Source of the DNA: Sphingorhabdus sp.
GTDB lineage: Bacteria > Pseudomonadota > Alphaproteobacteria > Sphingomonadales > Sphingomonadaceae
Length of the DNA: 40,361 nt
Direction: 5' to 3'
Assembly (NCBI RefSeq): GCF_029865925.1
Contig: NZ_JARXAI010000082.1
Coordinates: 1 to 40,361 of the forward strand
In this document: positions 7,864 to 16,507 of the stretch, piece by piece
Layout of the letters: each line of letters begins with the position of its first letter
How positions within the stretch are numbered: the first letter of the stretch is position 1
Notes under the pieces: model-generated
Seen by the model: the letters and a program-made list of their open reading frames with translations, nothing else
What the model was told of the DNA's origin: nothing
Database searches by the model: none
Made by a program: the position numbers and the translations under genes

Positions 7864-8577
7864 ATGCGTAAATTGATTATTGCCGCTTTCTTCGCAGCGT
7901 GCTGCGTGACCGCCAGCGGCGCGATGGCGACTCAGGTCAACATCACCACGGCAAATCCGGTCATTGACCTCAACATTTCCGAAACTGTTCAAGCCCGTCC
8001 AGATATTGCGACATTCACTACTGGTGTCCAAAATCTGGCAGCCACTGCAACTGAGGCTTTGCGCGCCAACAATATTCAGATGGCGACGGTCGTTGCGCGG
8101 CTAAAAAAGTTGGGCATTGCTGACAAGGACATCCAAACGACACAGATCAGCCTGAACCAGCAATTTGACTATCGCGACGGGCAGCAGATTTTTAAAGGCT
8201 ATCAGGCGTCAAACATGGTGCATGCAAAACTGCGCGATTTGAAAAAGCTTGGCGCATTTCTTGATGCACTTGCCGTTGACGGCGCGACCAATTTCAATGG
8301 ACCCACCTTTGGCATTGATGACGACAGCGTATTTCAAGCGGCCGCCCGCGACAAGGTGTGGACCAAGGCTATGAGCCGTGCGCGCGATCTGGCACAAAAG
8401 GCCGGATATCCCAACGTGCGTGTTTTGCGCGTTGCAGAGAGCGATTACGGCCGCAATTATGCCTCGAGTCCGATGGTCATGCGTACTATGGATGCGTCGG
8501 AAAAATCGACGCCGATTTCGCCAGGCGAATTAAGCATCGGAGCAAATATGTCATTCACTTTCGAAATGGTGAAATAA
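7864..8577 (+). CDS. Periplasmic SIMPL domain protein (DUF541)
   Basis: This 237-residue protein has a clear signal peptide (residues 1-22, MRKLIIAAFFAACCVTASG ending AMA) followed by a SIMPL (DUF541) domain. The family fold is recognised from NISETVQARPDIATFTTGV, the repeated ANN..VVARLKKLGI helix, IQTTQISLNQQF and a C-terminal MSFTFEM strand. SIMPL proteins are periplasmic or outer-membrane associated with poorly known roles, some linked to oxidative stress. The start at 7864 is chosen because GGGAG precedes it and it begins the signal peptide; upstream codons would put a hydrophilic stretch in front. It begins 26 bases after the aminotransferase. A ten-base-stem hairpin follows the stop. 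Confidence 0.9.
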   Translation: MRKLIIAAFFAACCVTASGAMATQVNITTANPVIDLNISETVQARPDIATFTTGVQNLAATATEALRANNIQMATVVARLKKLGIADKDIQTTQISLNQQFDYRDGQQIFKGYQASNMVHAKLRDLKKLGAFLDALAVDGATNFNGPTFGIDDDSVFQAAARDKVWTKAMSRARDLAQKAGYPNVRVLRVAESDYGRNYASSPMVMRTMDASEKSTPISPGELSIGANMSFTFEMVK

Positions 8578-8583
8578 GCGATA

Positions 8584-8619
8584 TGGAGCATCATATTGAA
8601 CAAAGGGCGTGATGCTCCA
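8584..8619 (+). terminator. Hairpin after the SIMPL gene, terminator-like
   Basis: TGGAGCATCA (8584-8593) and TGATGCTCCA (8610-8619) form a perfect ten-base stem around a 16-base loop. TTCACTTT follows, which is T-rich but interrupted. The hairpin starts seven bases after the SIMPL stop codon, so it probably ends or stabilises that transcript. It also covers an upstream TTG that could otherwise be read as a start for the next gene. Confidence 0.6.
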
Positions 8620-8658
8620 TTCACTTTAGGTTCAATGCGATGGGGGTATCGCGTCGGC

Positions 8659-8958
8659 ATGTTATTACGAAACTCAGTCTTTATTGCGTTGTCCGCAATC
8701 GCGTTACTCACGGCCATCCCATTGGAGGCGCGTCGCGGGGAACAGGACGATGCGCGGCAGGATATGGTTGCTGGGAAAATAAAACGTCTTCCCGAAATTG
8801 AGGCTATCATTGTGCCGAGGATGCGCGGAATGCAGTATCTCGGGCCTGAATATGATCCGGCTGCGCAGGTATATCGGTTGAAGTTTATCAATGGCAGCCG
8901 GGTCATCTTCGTCGACGTTGATGCCCGAACGGGGAACATAATACGCCAACGCGGATAG
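8659..8958 (+). CDS. Small secreted PepSY-like protein
   Basis: The 99-residue product has an N-terminal signal peptide (MLLRNSVFIALSAIALLTA to LEA, about residues 1-24). A single PepSY-like domain follows, seen as YDPAAQVYRLKFINGSRVIFVDVDARTGNIIRQRG at the end with a shorter helix before it. PepSY domains are periplasmic modules thought to bind or inhibit proteases or to modulate sensors. The gene lies 69 bases before the response regulator and histidine kinase, a common arrangement in Proteobacteria that suggests it modulates the sensor. ATG 8659 is chosen because it begins the signal peptide. ATG 8635 is possible, while TTG 8596 lies in the hairpin loop of the previous gene and is unlikely. 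Confidence 0.8.
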   Translation: MLLRNSVFIALSAIALLTAIPLEARRGEQDDARQDMVAGKIKRLPEIEAIIVPRMRGMQYLGPEYDPAAQVYRLKFINGSRVIFVDVDARTGNIIRQRG

Positions 8959-9027
8959 GAATTTTTAGCAACGGGCTAATCTGCTAGCCGCGTTCCGAAA
9001 GACATTTTTACAAGGTAAGGGGACAGC

Positions 9028-9693
9028 ATGCGCATCTTGATCGTTGAAGACGAACCCACCTTGGGCAAGCAGCTCAAGTCGACACTTGAAGGGGCCGGCT
9101 ATGCCGTTGACCTTTCGGTTGATGGTGAGGACGGCCACTATATGGGCTCGACCGAAAATTATGACGCCGTCATTCTTGACCTTGGTTTGCCGGAGATTGA
9201 TGGACTGACTGTTCTCAACCGGTGGCGCAAGGAAGGACGGAAATTCCCGGTATTGGTCCTCACGGCGCGTGATAGCTGGTCAGATAAGGTCGCTGGCCTT
9301 GATGCAGGCGCCGATGATTATTTGGCAAAGCCGTTCCGGACAGAGGAGCTGATTGCTCGGTTGCGCGCGCTCATTCGCCGTGCATCGGGCAATGCGTCGA
9401 GCGAGCTCAGCGTCGGCGACGTTCGGCTAGATACGCGGTCAGGGCGCGTGACACTGGATGGGCAGCCCGTCAAGTTGACGGCGCAGGAGTATAAATTGCT
9501 GTCGTACCTTATGCACCACAAGGGCAAGGTAGTGTCGCGGACCGAGTTGATTGAGCATATTTATGATCAGGATTTCGATCGCGATTCCAACACCATTGAG
9601 GTGTTCGTAACGCGCATCCGCAAGAAGCTGGGGCAGGATGTTATTTCGACCATCAGGGGCCTTGGTTACAGCCTTGAGGAACCCGTCAGCTGA
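9028..9693 (+). CDS. OmpR/PhoP-family response regulator
   Basis: This 221-residue response regulator has an N-terminal receiver domain with the acidic pocket VEDE (7-10), phosphoacceptor Asp51 in DAVILDLGLPEIDG, a conserved Thr79 region (VLTARD) and Lys101 in LAKPF. A C-terminal winged helix (about 128-218) includes LTAQEYKLLSYLMHH and SNTIEVFVTRIRKKLG. It resembles PhoP and QseB regulators. AGGGGA lies just upstream of ATG. The following gene encodes its probable cognate histidine kinase. GAGGA inside the last codons (9676-9680) may serve as ribosome site for that gene. The signal sensed is unknown; the upstream PepSY gene suggests envelope conditions. Confidence 0.95.
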   Translation: MRILIVEDEPTLGKQLKSTLEGAGYAVDLSVDGEDGHYMGSTENYDAVILDLGLPEIDGLTVLNRWRKEGRKFPVLVLTARDSWSDKVAGLDAGADDYLAKPFRTEELIARLRALIRRASGNASSELSVGDVRLDTRSGRVTLDGQPVKLTAQEYKLLSYLMHHKGKVVSRTELIEHIYDQDFDRDSNTIEVFVTRIRKKLGQDVISTIRGLGYSLEEPVS

Positions 9694-9779
9694 ACTCTCA
9701 AGTCGTCATAGCCGCTGATCAAGCCGACCCGCCAACATGGCGTAGCCAGTTTCAAAGCACGGGGTCGCTCACCCGCCGG

Positions 9780-11090
9780 ATGATCCTGACGGCGGCCGCA
9801 TGGATTACGATATTGCTGATTGGCGGTGGCGCGGCGCTTGACCGCGTATTGGTCAATTCAGTCGAACAAAATTTCGATAATCAACTCGAATATGTCCTGA
9901 CCGCCATGATTGCTTCGGCCGAAATTGGTCCCGATGGCGAAATCCGCATGAACCGGCCACTGGGCGACCAGCGCTTCCTTGAGCCAAACAGCGGCCTTTA
10001 TTGGCAAATCACGGGGAAGGGGGCGATGCCATTCCCGTCCCGTTCTTTGTGGGACCGCGGGCTGAGGCCGCCCGTCGAACATAATGACCAGGCCGTACAT
10101 TTCCGCAACAGTCGTGAATTTCCTGACGAACCACTGCGCATCGCAGAGCGCGCCATTAAGCTGCCGGACTCCAACGTCGCCTGGATATTCATGGTGGCCC
10201 AAAGCCGCGATAGCCTCGATGGCCAGATTCGAGAATTGCGGTCGGTTCTGATCACAAGCTTTTTGCTGCTCGCCCTTGGTCTGATCATATTGGCGGCATT
10301 GCAGACATTTTATGGTCTTTGGCCGCTGCGCGCGGTGCGGATGGCAATTGCCCAGATGCGCAGCGGAAAAGAAAGCCGGGTCACCGACGCGTTGCCCGAC
10401 GAAGTGATGCCGATGGTGAACGAGCTAAACGCGTTGCTCGACCATAATGAAAAACAGGCAGAAGAATCGCGTCGGCATGCTGGAAACCTTGCCCATGCAC
10501 TGAAGACGCCGTTGACCGTTATCATGAACAGCGCCACGGCGCTGTCGCCTGATCTGTCGGAAACTGTCATCCGCGAGGCCACGACCATGCGGCGTCAGGT
10601 TGACCATCATCTTGCGCGCGCCCGCGCCGTGGGCCGCCGGGGGCATAGCCATAGCCGCGCGCAGGTCTGGGGCAGCCTTGAATCTGTAGAACGCGCCGTT
10701 GGCCGGCTCTACGCGCATATCCGCCTTGATATGGCCGGCGATCAGGAAATCTCGGCGCGCGTTGAGCGACAGGATCTTGATGAAATGCTTGGCAATCTAA
10801 TCGAAAACGCAGCCAAATATGGCGGCGGCAGCGTGTTTGTCACGGTCGAAGATGTTGGTGATTTTGTGGAAATCAGCATTGAAGATGATGGCACGGGAAT
10901 TCCCGAAAGCGAACGCGAACGGTTGTTTGACCGCGGTGCGCGGCTGGACACTGGCAAACCAGGAACTGGGCTTGGCCTTGCCATCGTCCGCGACGTTGTT
11001 GAAATTTATGGCGGGACCGTCGCGTTGGAGGAAAGCGAAGATCTTGGCGGGCTTTTGGTCAGACTGCGCTTACCGAAAGCGCTGGGCTGA
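9780..11090 (+). CDS. PhoQ-like sensor histidine kinase
   Basis: The protein is a membrane histidine kinase partnered with the adjacent response regulator. It has a first membrane helix at about residues 2-20, a periplasmic region of about 130 residues, a second helix near 157-176, a HAMP-like linker, the H-box LAHALKTPL with His239, the N-box NLIENAAKYG and the G-boxes DDGTGIPE and GTGLGLAIV. The ATG at 9780 gives 436 residues but starts directly at the first helix. The frame is open upstream, encoding SLTRR just before this Met, typical of kinase N-termini. The only NTG codon there is CTG at 9690, nine bases after GAGGA and overlapping the regulator stop as CTGA. The true start may therefore be 9690. 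Its stop abuts the convergent chorismate mutase. Confidence 0.92.
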   Translation: MILTAAAWITILLIGGGAALDRVLVNSVEQNFDNQLEYVLTAMIASAEIGPDGEIRMNRPLGDQRFLEPNSGLYWQITGKGAMPFPSRSLWDRGLRPPVEHNDQAVHFRNSREFPDEPLRIAERAIKLPDSNVAWIFMVAQSRDSLDGQIRELRSVLITSFLLLALGLIILAALQTFYGLWPLRAVRMAIAQMRSGKESRVTDALPDEVMPMVNELNALLDHNEKQAEESRRHAGNLAHALKTPLTVIMNSATALSPDLSETVIREATTMRRQVDHHLARARAVGRRGHSHSRAQVWGSLESVERAVGRLYAHIRLDMAGDQEISARVERQDLDEMLGNLIENAAKYGGGSVFVTVEDVGDFVEISIEDDGTGIPESERERLFDRGARLDTGKPGTGLGLAIVRDVVEIYGGTVALEESEDLGGLLVRLRLPKALG

Positions 11091-11399
11091 TTACTTCCCG
11101 TCGCGGATTTGCTGATGGTGGCGGATCACTTCGTCAATAATGAAGCGCAAGAATTTTTCCGTGAAGTCAGGATCCAGCTTGGCATCGCGGGCCAATTGCC
11201 GCAGCCGTTCAATTTGCTTCTCCTCACGCGCCGGATCAGCCGGTGGCAGCGACGAGCTTGCCTTAAATTCGCCCACGGCCTGCGTTATCTTAAAACGCTC
11301 TGCGAGCATGAAAACCAGCGCAGCATCAATGTTATCGATACTGTCGCGAAAGTGGGATAAGGTATCTGCGTCGTTCATATTGTCATTCTGTGCCGACAT
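11091..11399 (-). CDS. Chorismate mutase, AroQ type
   Basis: This small all-helical enzyme converts chorismate to prephenate, the branch point to phenylalanine and tyrosine. About 102 residues form a single AroQ-type domain. Residues supporting this are the N-terminal helix SHFRDSIDNIDAALVFMLAERFKITQAVGEFKA, holding the conserved Arg and Lys of the active site, and the C-terminal helices EEKQIERLRQLARDAKLD and FLRFIIDEVIRHHQQIR. ATG codons at 11399 and 11378 and a TTG at 11408 are possible starts; none has a clear ribosome site, so the exact N-terminus is uncertain. It stands alone, convergent with the histidine kinase and divergent from the prenyl synthase. Confidence 0.92.
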   Translation of the reverse strand: MSAQNDNMNDADTLSHFRDSIDNIDAALVFMLAERFKITQAVGEFKASSSLPPADPAREEKQIERLRQLARDAKLDPDFTEKFLRFIIDEVIRHHQQIRDGK

Positions 11400-11474
11400 T
11401 GACCGCAAGGGACAAGGGAAAATGCGCCATTTGCACTTGCCATGCGACGATGCTCACGTCAGAGCGGTGACGTT

Positions 11475-12488
11475 ATGACGGCAACCATCCATAAAATCGG
11501 CGGACATCAGGCCCCATCGCTTGACCCAATCCTTAAACTGGTCGCACCAGGAATGAACAAGATTAACGCGGTGATTCTTGATCGCATGCAGTCGGAAATC
11601 CCGCTGATTCCGGAATTGGCTGGCCATTTGATCGCAGGCGGCGGGAAACGTATGCGGCCTATGCTCACCTTGGCGTGCGCACGGCTCTTAAATTATCCTG
11701 GCGACCGACATCACAAGCTGGCGGCGGCGGTGGAGTTTATCCACACCGCGACTTTGCTGCATGATGATGTTGTAGATGGAAGCGATATGCGGCGCGGCAA
11801 AACCGCGGCTAATTTGATATTCGGGAACCCGGCCGCTGTGCTTGTTGGCGACTTTCTATTCAGCCGGTCATTTGAGCTGATGGTTGAGGACGGCTCGCTT
11901 AAGGTACTTAAAATCCTGTCCAATGCATCGGCCGTTATTGCAGAAGGTGAGGTCCACCAATTGACCGCGCAACGGCAGATTTCGACGACTGAGGAAAAAT
12001 ACCTCGAAATCATCGGATCGAAAACGGCGGCTTTGTTTGCGGCGGCGTGCCGAATTGCTGCAGTCGTTGCCGAAAGCGGTGACGCGCAGGAACTGTCGCT
12101 TGACGCCTATGGCCGAAATCTTGGCATTGCGTTCCAGCTTGTTGATGACGCGATCGACTATGTGTCGGACGGTGCAACAATGGGCAAGGACAGCGGCGAC
12201 GATTTCCGCGATGGCAAGGTTACGCTTCCCGTCATTCTCGCACATTGCCGTGGCAACGCCGAAGAGCAGAGATTCTGGCGCGATGCGATGCTTGGTAACC
12301 GGATTAGTAATGCCGACTTGGCACATGCGCGAAACTTGCTGCGAGAACACCGCGCCATCGATGACACCTTGGATCGCGCGCGGCATTATGGGCAGCGGGC
12401 CATTGACGCGATTGCGCATTTCCCGACGGGCGAAGCAAAATCGGCGCTGACAGAGGCGGTCGAATTCGCAATAGCCCGTGCATATTGA
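11475..12488 (+). CDS. ispB: Polyprenyl (octaprenyl-type) diphosphate synthase
   Basis: This trans-prenyltransferase extends farnesyl or geranyl diphosphate with isopentenyl units to make the isoprenoid tail of ubiquinone. The 337-residue protein shows GGGKRMRPML near residue 55, the first aspartate-rich motif as DDVVD (97-101) followed by MRRGKTAAN, and the second as GIAFQLVDDAIDY with KDSGDDFRDGKVTLP behind it. These place it with long-chain synthases of the IspB type, not the short-chain IspA type, which has DDLPAMDDD. Chain length (commonly ten in Alphaproteobacteria) cannot be read from the sequence. The stop codon overlaps a TTG that could start hrpB, so the two genes may be coupled. 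Confidence 0.93.
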   Translation: MTATIHKIGGHQAPSLDPILKLVAPGMNKINAVILDRMQSEIPLIPELAGHLIAGGGKRMRPMLTLACARLLNYPGDRHHKLAAAVEFIHTATLLHDDVVDGSDMRRGKTAANLIFGNPAAVLVGDFLFSRSFELMVEDGSLKVLKILSNASAVIAEGEVHQLTAQRQISTTEEKYLEIIGSKTAALFAAACRIAAVVAESGDAQELSLDAYGRNLGIAFQLVDDAIDYVSDGATMGKDSGDDFRDGKVTLPVILAHCRGNAEEQRFWRDAMLGNRISNADLAHARNLLREHRAIDDTLDRARHYGQRAIDAIAHFPTGEAKSALTEAVEFAIARAY

Positions 12489-12514
12489 CGGATAAGGCGG
12501 TGCCGTCCGCTGAT

Positions 12515-14959
12515 ATGGCCGACAATGCATTTCCCGTCTTGGCGGTGCTGCCAGATCTGCTGGGGTCATTACGGACCGTTCCTAATGCCGTGCTTATCGC
12601 GCCGCCAGGAGCAGGCAAAACCACGATGGTGGCTCCAGCCTTATTGGATGAGCCATATTGCGATGGTCAAATCCTGTTGCTGTCACCGCGCCGTTTGGCC
12701 GCGCGGATGGCGGCGGAACGCATATCCGAAAATTTAGGCGAAACGGTCGGCGGACGGGTTGGCTACGCGACGCGGCTGGACAGCAAGCACGGATCCAAAA
12801 CCCGTATATTGGTGATGACCGAGGGGATATTCCGCAACCGGATCATTAGTGATCCAGAGCTTGTAGGCGTTTCCGCTGTGCTGTTTGACGAAGTCCATGA
12901 ACGCAGCATCGACAGCGATTTTGGCCTCGCGCTCGCGCTTGAGGCCCAAGCTGCATTCCGGCCTGATCTGCGTTTGTTGGCGATGTCAGCCACCTTGGAC
13001 GGTGAACGCTTTTCGCAGTTGATGGATGATGCGCCCGTGCTCGAAAGCGAAGGCAAAAGATGGCCTCTGGAATATCTTTATGTTGGTCGCCGGACCGAAC
13101 AGACCATTGAAATCGATATCGTGCGCACAGTGCGCCAGGCGCTGGTGGAGCAGCAGGGCGACCTATTGGTGTTCCTGCCCGGCGTCCGCGAGATTGACCG
13201 GGCATTTGACATCTTAGGGGCCTGCGGCCCTGACATCGTCGTGCACAAACTGCATGGGCAGATTGACCCGGCGGCGCAGCGGCTTGCCGTCCGGCGCGAT
13301 GTTGAGGGGCGGCGCAAGGTCATATTCGCCACGAACATTGCCGAAACCAGCCTGACCATCGATGGCGTGCGCGTGGTCATCGACTGCGGTCTTGCGCGGC
13401 GCGCACGCTTTGACCAGGCGGCCGGTGTAACACGGCTTGTGACGGAGCGGGCGAGCCTTTCTGCCGCCACGCAGAGGGCCGGGCGCGCTGCGCGGCAACA
13501 GGCGGGGATTGCCTATCGGCTTTGGGAGGAAGCGGGAAATGGCGGCTTGCCCCCGTTCGACCCACCCGAAATACTGGAAAGCGATCTTGCGCCATTATTG
13601 CTGGATTGCGCGCGCTGGGGCGAGAATGACCCTGCAAAGCTGCGTTGGCTTGACCTTCCGCCCGCCGCGGCTGTCCAGCAAGCGCGCAAATTGTTGATGT
13701 CGGTTGATGCGCTTGATGCGCAAGGACACATCACCCCGCATGGCACTATGTTGGCCAATTTACCCTTGCCGCCAAACTTGGCCCATATGGTTGCCCTAGC
13801 AGGGCAGAGCGGACAGGCGGAGGATGCGGCGATGTTGGCGGTTCTATTGCAAGAACGCGGTCTTGGCGGGCAGGGTGAGGATATTGAGACACGCTTTGAA
13901 CGCTTCGTACGTGAACGCGGAGCAAAGGCAGATGCCGCCCGCATGCTGGCGCAGCGGATTGCGCGCCTGTGTGGCGCTAGCGGGGATAAGCAAATGCTCA
14001 GCATCGGCGGGCTGATTGGCAGCGCATTCCCTGATCGCATCGCCAAACGCCGCGATGCCAAGGGCGAAAAATGGATCAGCGCCATAGGCCGCGGTCTTCA
14101 GCTTGATCCAGCATCGCTTTTGGCGCGCGGGGAATGGCTGGCGGTAGCAGATGTTCAAGGCGCTGCATCGGGTGCGCGCATATTGTCTGCGGCCGCGTTG
14201 ACCGAAGCCGAAATTATTGACCGATTTGGGCACCGTATCGAAAGCAAGCAAATCCTAACTTATGACAAAAGCACGGATCGTGTCGAAGCGCGTGTCCAAA
14301 GGCGGTTGGGCGCAATAGTGTTGAGCGAAGGGCGGCTGGAAAAGCCCGACCCGCAAGCCGTTGCGAGCGCACTGATAGCCGCAGTGCAAGACATGGGCAT
14401 AGACGCGCTGCCTTGGCCTTTGTCCGCGCGCGCGCTTCGGGTACGCGCACACTTTGCCGGTGTCGCTTCGCTAAGTGACGATGCGTTGGCAGAGACCATG
14501 GAGCAATGGCTTCTGCCGTTGTTGGGCAAGGTCAACCGTCTGCGCGACGTCGCGCCATCGGGATTGGCCAATGCACTCGACAATATGCTCGGTTGGGATA
14601 CGCGCACCCGTATCGACCAAATTGCACCCACTTCCTTCAAAAGCCCTGCTGGCACGGAACATCATATTGATTATGCCGCCGAAGCCGGTCCAACGGTCGA
14701 GTTGCGCGTTCAGGCATTATTCGGTCTTGATAGCCATCCTTTGGTAGGTACCAACCGCATACCTCTGGTTTTAAGCCTTACATCACCTGCGGGCCGTCCC
14801 ATTCAGACAACGCGCAATCTGCCTGAATTCTGGCGCGGAAGCTGGCGTGACGTCGCCAAGGAAATGCGCGGCCGATATCCCAAGCACAATTGGCCAGACG
14901 CGCCGTGGGAAAGCGTGGCGAGCCTTAAGACAAAAAAGGCACAAGCCCGCAACGCTTGA
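12515..14959 (+). CDS. hrpB: ATP-dependent helicase HrpB
   Basis: HrpB is a DEAH-box superfamily 2 RNA helicase-like protein of Proteobacteria with a poorly defined cellular role. About 814 residues match the family length. Visible parts are Walker A APPGAGKTT, the DEVHERS box (family-specific DEVH), the motif III SAT (MSATLDGERF), motif VI QRAGRAARQ, helicase-associated domains and the C-terminal HrpB-type domain. That last domain contains PAGTEHHIDYAAEAGP and ends in RGRYPKHNWPDAPW. ATG at 12515 leaves the same short lead into FPVLAVLPDLL as in known relatives. A TTG at 12485 overlaps the ispB stop as TTGA and is an alternative. No strong ribosome site precedes either. The gene follows ispB directly. 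Confidence 0.95.
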   Translation: MADNAFPVLAVLPDLLGSLRTVPNAVLIAPPGAGKTTMVAPALLDEPYCDGQILLLSPRRLAARMAAERISENLGETVGGRVGYATRLDSKHGSKTRILVMTEGIFRNRIISDPELVGVSAVLFDEVHERSIDSDFGLALALEAQAAFRPDLRLLAMSATLDGERFSQLMDDAPVLESEGKRWPLEYLYVGRRTEQTIEIDIVRTVRQALVEQQGDLLVFLPGVREIDRAFDILGACGPDIVVHKLHGQIDPAAQRLAVRRDVEGRRKVIFATNIAETSLTIDGVRVVIDCGLARRARFDQAAGVTRLVTERASLSAATQRAGRAARQQAGIAYRLWEEAGNGGLPPFDPPEILESDLAPLLLDCARWGENDPAKLRWLDLPPAAAVQQARKLLMSVDALDAQGHITPHGTMLANLPLPPNLAHMVALAGQSGQAEDAAMLAVLLQERGLGGQGEDIETRFERFVRERGAKADAARMLAQRIARLCGASGDKQMLSIGGLIGSAFPDRIAKRRDAKGEKWISAIGRGLQLDPASLLARGEWLAVADVQGAASGARILSAAALTEAEIIDRFGHRIESKQILTYDKSTDRVEARVQRRLGAIVLSEGRLEKPDPQAVASALIAAVQDMGIDALPWPLSARALRVRAHFAGVASLSDDALAETMEQWLLPLLGKVNRLRDVAPSGLANALDNMLGWDTRTRIDQIAPTSFKSPAGTEHHIDYAAEAGPTVELRVQALFGLDSHPLVGTNRIPLVLSLTSPAGRPIQTTRNLPEFWRGSWRDVAKEMRGRYPKHNWPDAPWESVASLKTKKAQARNA

Positions 14960-15016
14960 CGAATCTGGTGCGGTTCGGGCAAAGCGGCATCTAGTTTAAC
15001 CGTCAGGAATCTTTCC

Positions 15017-15295
15017 ATGTCCGCCCGTATCTTTCAGCGTCCCAAAAATGCCATGCAGTCTGGCCATGGGCGCAATGATGAATGGGTGCTTGAACATGTG
15101 CCAGCAGAGCCCCGCATTGCCGACCCGTTGATGGGCTGGGCTGGATCAGGCGACACGCAGGCGCAGGTTCAATTGACCTTCCCAAGCCTGGATGCGGCAC
15201 GCGCTTATGCGGAGAAAAAGGGGATAGTTGCCACCTATATGCCCACACCGCCCAAGACGCTTAAGTTGCAGGCCTATGCGGATAATTTCCGCTAA
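15017..15295 (+). CDS. NDUFS4-like complex I accessory protein
   Basis: The 92-residue protein matches the 'ETC complex I subunit conserved region' family, the bacterial relative of mitochondrial NDUFS4 (18-kDa subunit) known from Alphaproteobacteria. It shows the N-terminal ARIFQRPKNAMQSGH with WVLEH, the central DPLMGWAGSGDTQAQVQLTF, and the AYAEKKGI helix common in the family. It probably binds the peripheral arm of NADH dehydrogenase near the N module and stabilises it. It is separate from any nuo operon here, as is usual. AGGA precedes the ATG. The last four bases overlap the stop of the convergent Nudix gene. Confidence 0.9.
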   Translation: MSARIFQRPKNAMQSGHGRNDEWVLEHVPAEPRIADPLMGWAGSGDTQAQVQLTFPSLDAARAYAEKKGIVATYMPTPPKTLKLQAYADNFR

Positions 15296-15810
15296 ACGAT
15301 CATTCCGGGCAGCATCAAAAGTTTAACGTCCACGACGCAACCGTCCGCGCGCTTTTTCTGAACAAAATGGGGTAGGTCCGCCATGGCAATGCGGTGGACA
15401 GTGATATTCTCGCCATCCACGCCGCCGCCTTCGCTGACTTTCGTCAAGCCATGGGCGCGCACAAGCGAGAAGCTTTCGCTGACCATGCCGGGCGACGAGA
15501 AAAACTCGCCGACAATCTCCAGACTGTCTGCGCGATAGCCGGTTTCTTCCTCAAGCTCGCGCGCGGCGGACGCCAGCGTGTCTTCGCCTTCGTCATGGTC
15601 GCCAATGAGCCCAGCGGGCAGTTCAATACAATTTGCGCCCAGCGGCACGCGATATTGTTCGACGAGCAGGACATGATCCGCTTCCATTGCAAGGATAACC
15701 GCCGCCTTGATGCCGCGCGCGCGGCTGACATATTCCCATTTTCCGCGCGTCTTCGCCGTGATGAAGCGACCTTGCCACATCACGGTTTCGGCGTCGTCTT
15801 GTTCCATCAT
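15292..15810 (-). CDS. Nudix hydrolase, ADP-ribose pyrophosphatase type
   Basis: This 172-residue Nudix enzyme most likely cleaves nucleoside diphosphate sugars such as ADP-ribose to AMP and sugar phosphate. The Nudix box is complete: a Gly five residues before Glu, seven residues, then RELEEETGY, with GDHDEGEDTLASAA ahead of it. The upstream strand VLLVEQYRVPLGANCIELPAG is typical of the ADPRase subgroup, as is FFSSPGMVSES after the box. Its ATG overlaps the stop of the upstream TPM gene as ATGA, indicating translational coupling, so it is the last gene of the lemA unit. Substrate is inferred from the subgroup pattern. Confidence 0.92.
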   Translation of the reverse strand: MMEQDDAETVMWQGRFITAKTRGKWEYVSRARGIKAAVILAMEADHVLLVEQYRVPLGANCIELPAGLIGDHDEGEDTLASAARELEEETGYRADSLEIVGEFFSSPGMVSESFSLVRAHGLTKVSEGGGVDGENITVHRIAMADLPHFVQKKRADGCVVDVKLLMLPGMIV

Positions 15811-16496
15811 AACTGGATTAGCCTGTCAGGGAGTTCGTTGGGGTTGTCGGCACCCCTAGGAAAATGTTCAGCCAGCACAATGCCCATTTGCGTCACTGCT
15901 GCGGCTACGCCAGCGCCGGGGTTTCCGGCCTTCACCTGATCAAGCAAGGCGACCATCGCGTCACCCCATATTTCGGGTGCAACCTTGGAAGCAATGGCCG
16001 CGTCAGCCACGATTTCGGCGCGATGCTCCTTCATCGACAAATACAACAGCACACCCGTCCGACCCACCGTTTTGGATTCGGTACCTACCTTGAATAGGCT
16101 GATGGCGCGGCTGCGGACACGCGCTAGTTTTTTGGCCTTTGGCGTAAGGGCGAGGCGCAATGGCATCCATTTGAGGATAAACCATGTCCCGATCCATTTG
16201 AGCGCAACTGCCGCCAACAAAAATGCTGCATATTCCGCCGTCGTATATTCATGGCGCCACCCGCCCGAAAAGCTATCTATTAGGCCCGTGTGAAATTCAG
16301 GAAAAGTCGCATAGCTGACCAAGGCAATGAACGCGATTGCGCTTGCCCAAGCCATGGCGATATCGTCATAATGGTCCGACAGGTCAGTCACGATCGTGAC
16401 GATTTCGCCGGTTGTTAGCCGTTCTGCATCCGCGACTGCGGCAACCACTATCGCATGGTCGGCTTCGGTGAATTGACTGATTTTACGTAAGCCCAT
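15807..16496 (-). CDS. TPM domain membrane protein
   Basis: This 229-residue protein has an N-terminal TPM-like segment (HAIVVAAVADAERLTTGEIVTIV), two predicted membrane helices (about 50-70 and 90-112) and a C-terminal part with GVLLYLSMKEHRAEIVAD and IASKVAPEIWGDAMVALL, again TPM-like. The TPM family was named for the Arabidopsis photosystem II repair protein TLP18.3; bacterial members are mostly uncharacterised. It sits 11 bases after the Gly-rich TPM gene and overlaps the Nudix gene by four bases, so lemA, two TPM genes and the Nudix gene form one unit. A role in envelope maintenance is plausible but unproven. Confidence 0.88.
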   Translation of the reverse strand: MGLRKISQFTEADHAIVVAAVADAERLTTGEIVTIVTDLSDHYDDIAMAWASAIAFIALVSYATFPEFHTGLIDSFSGGWRHEYTTAEYAAFLLAAVALKWIGTWFILKWMPLRLALTPKAKKLARVRSRAISLFKVGTESKTVGRTGVLLYLSMKEHRAEIVADAAIASKVAPEIWGDAMVALLDQVKAGNPGAGVAAAVTQMGIVLAEHFPRGADNPNELPDRLIQL

Positions 16497-16507
16497 GTTT
16501 AATATTC

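Noticed and set aside
8457-8939. 160-codon minus-strand frame opposite the SIMPL end and PepSY gene
   Set aside because: No start signal or family resemblance; the plus strand carries a clear signal peptide and domain.
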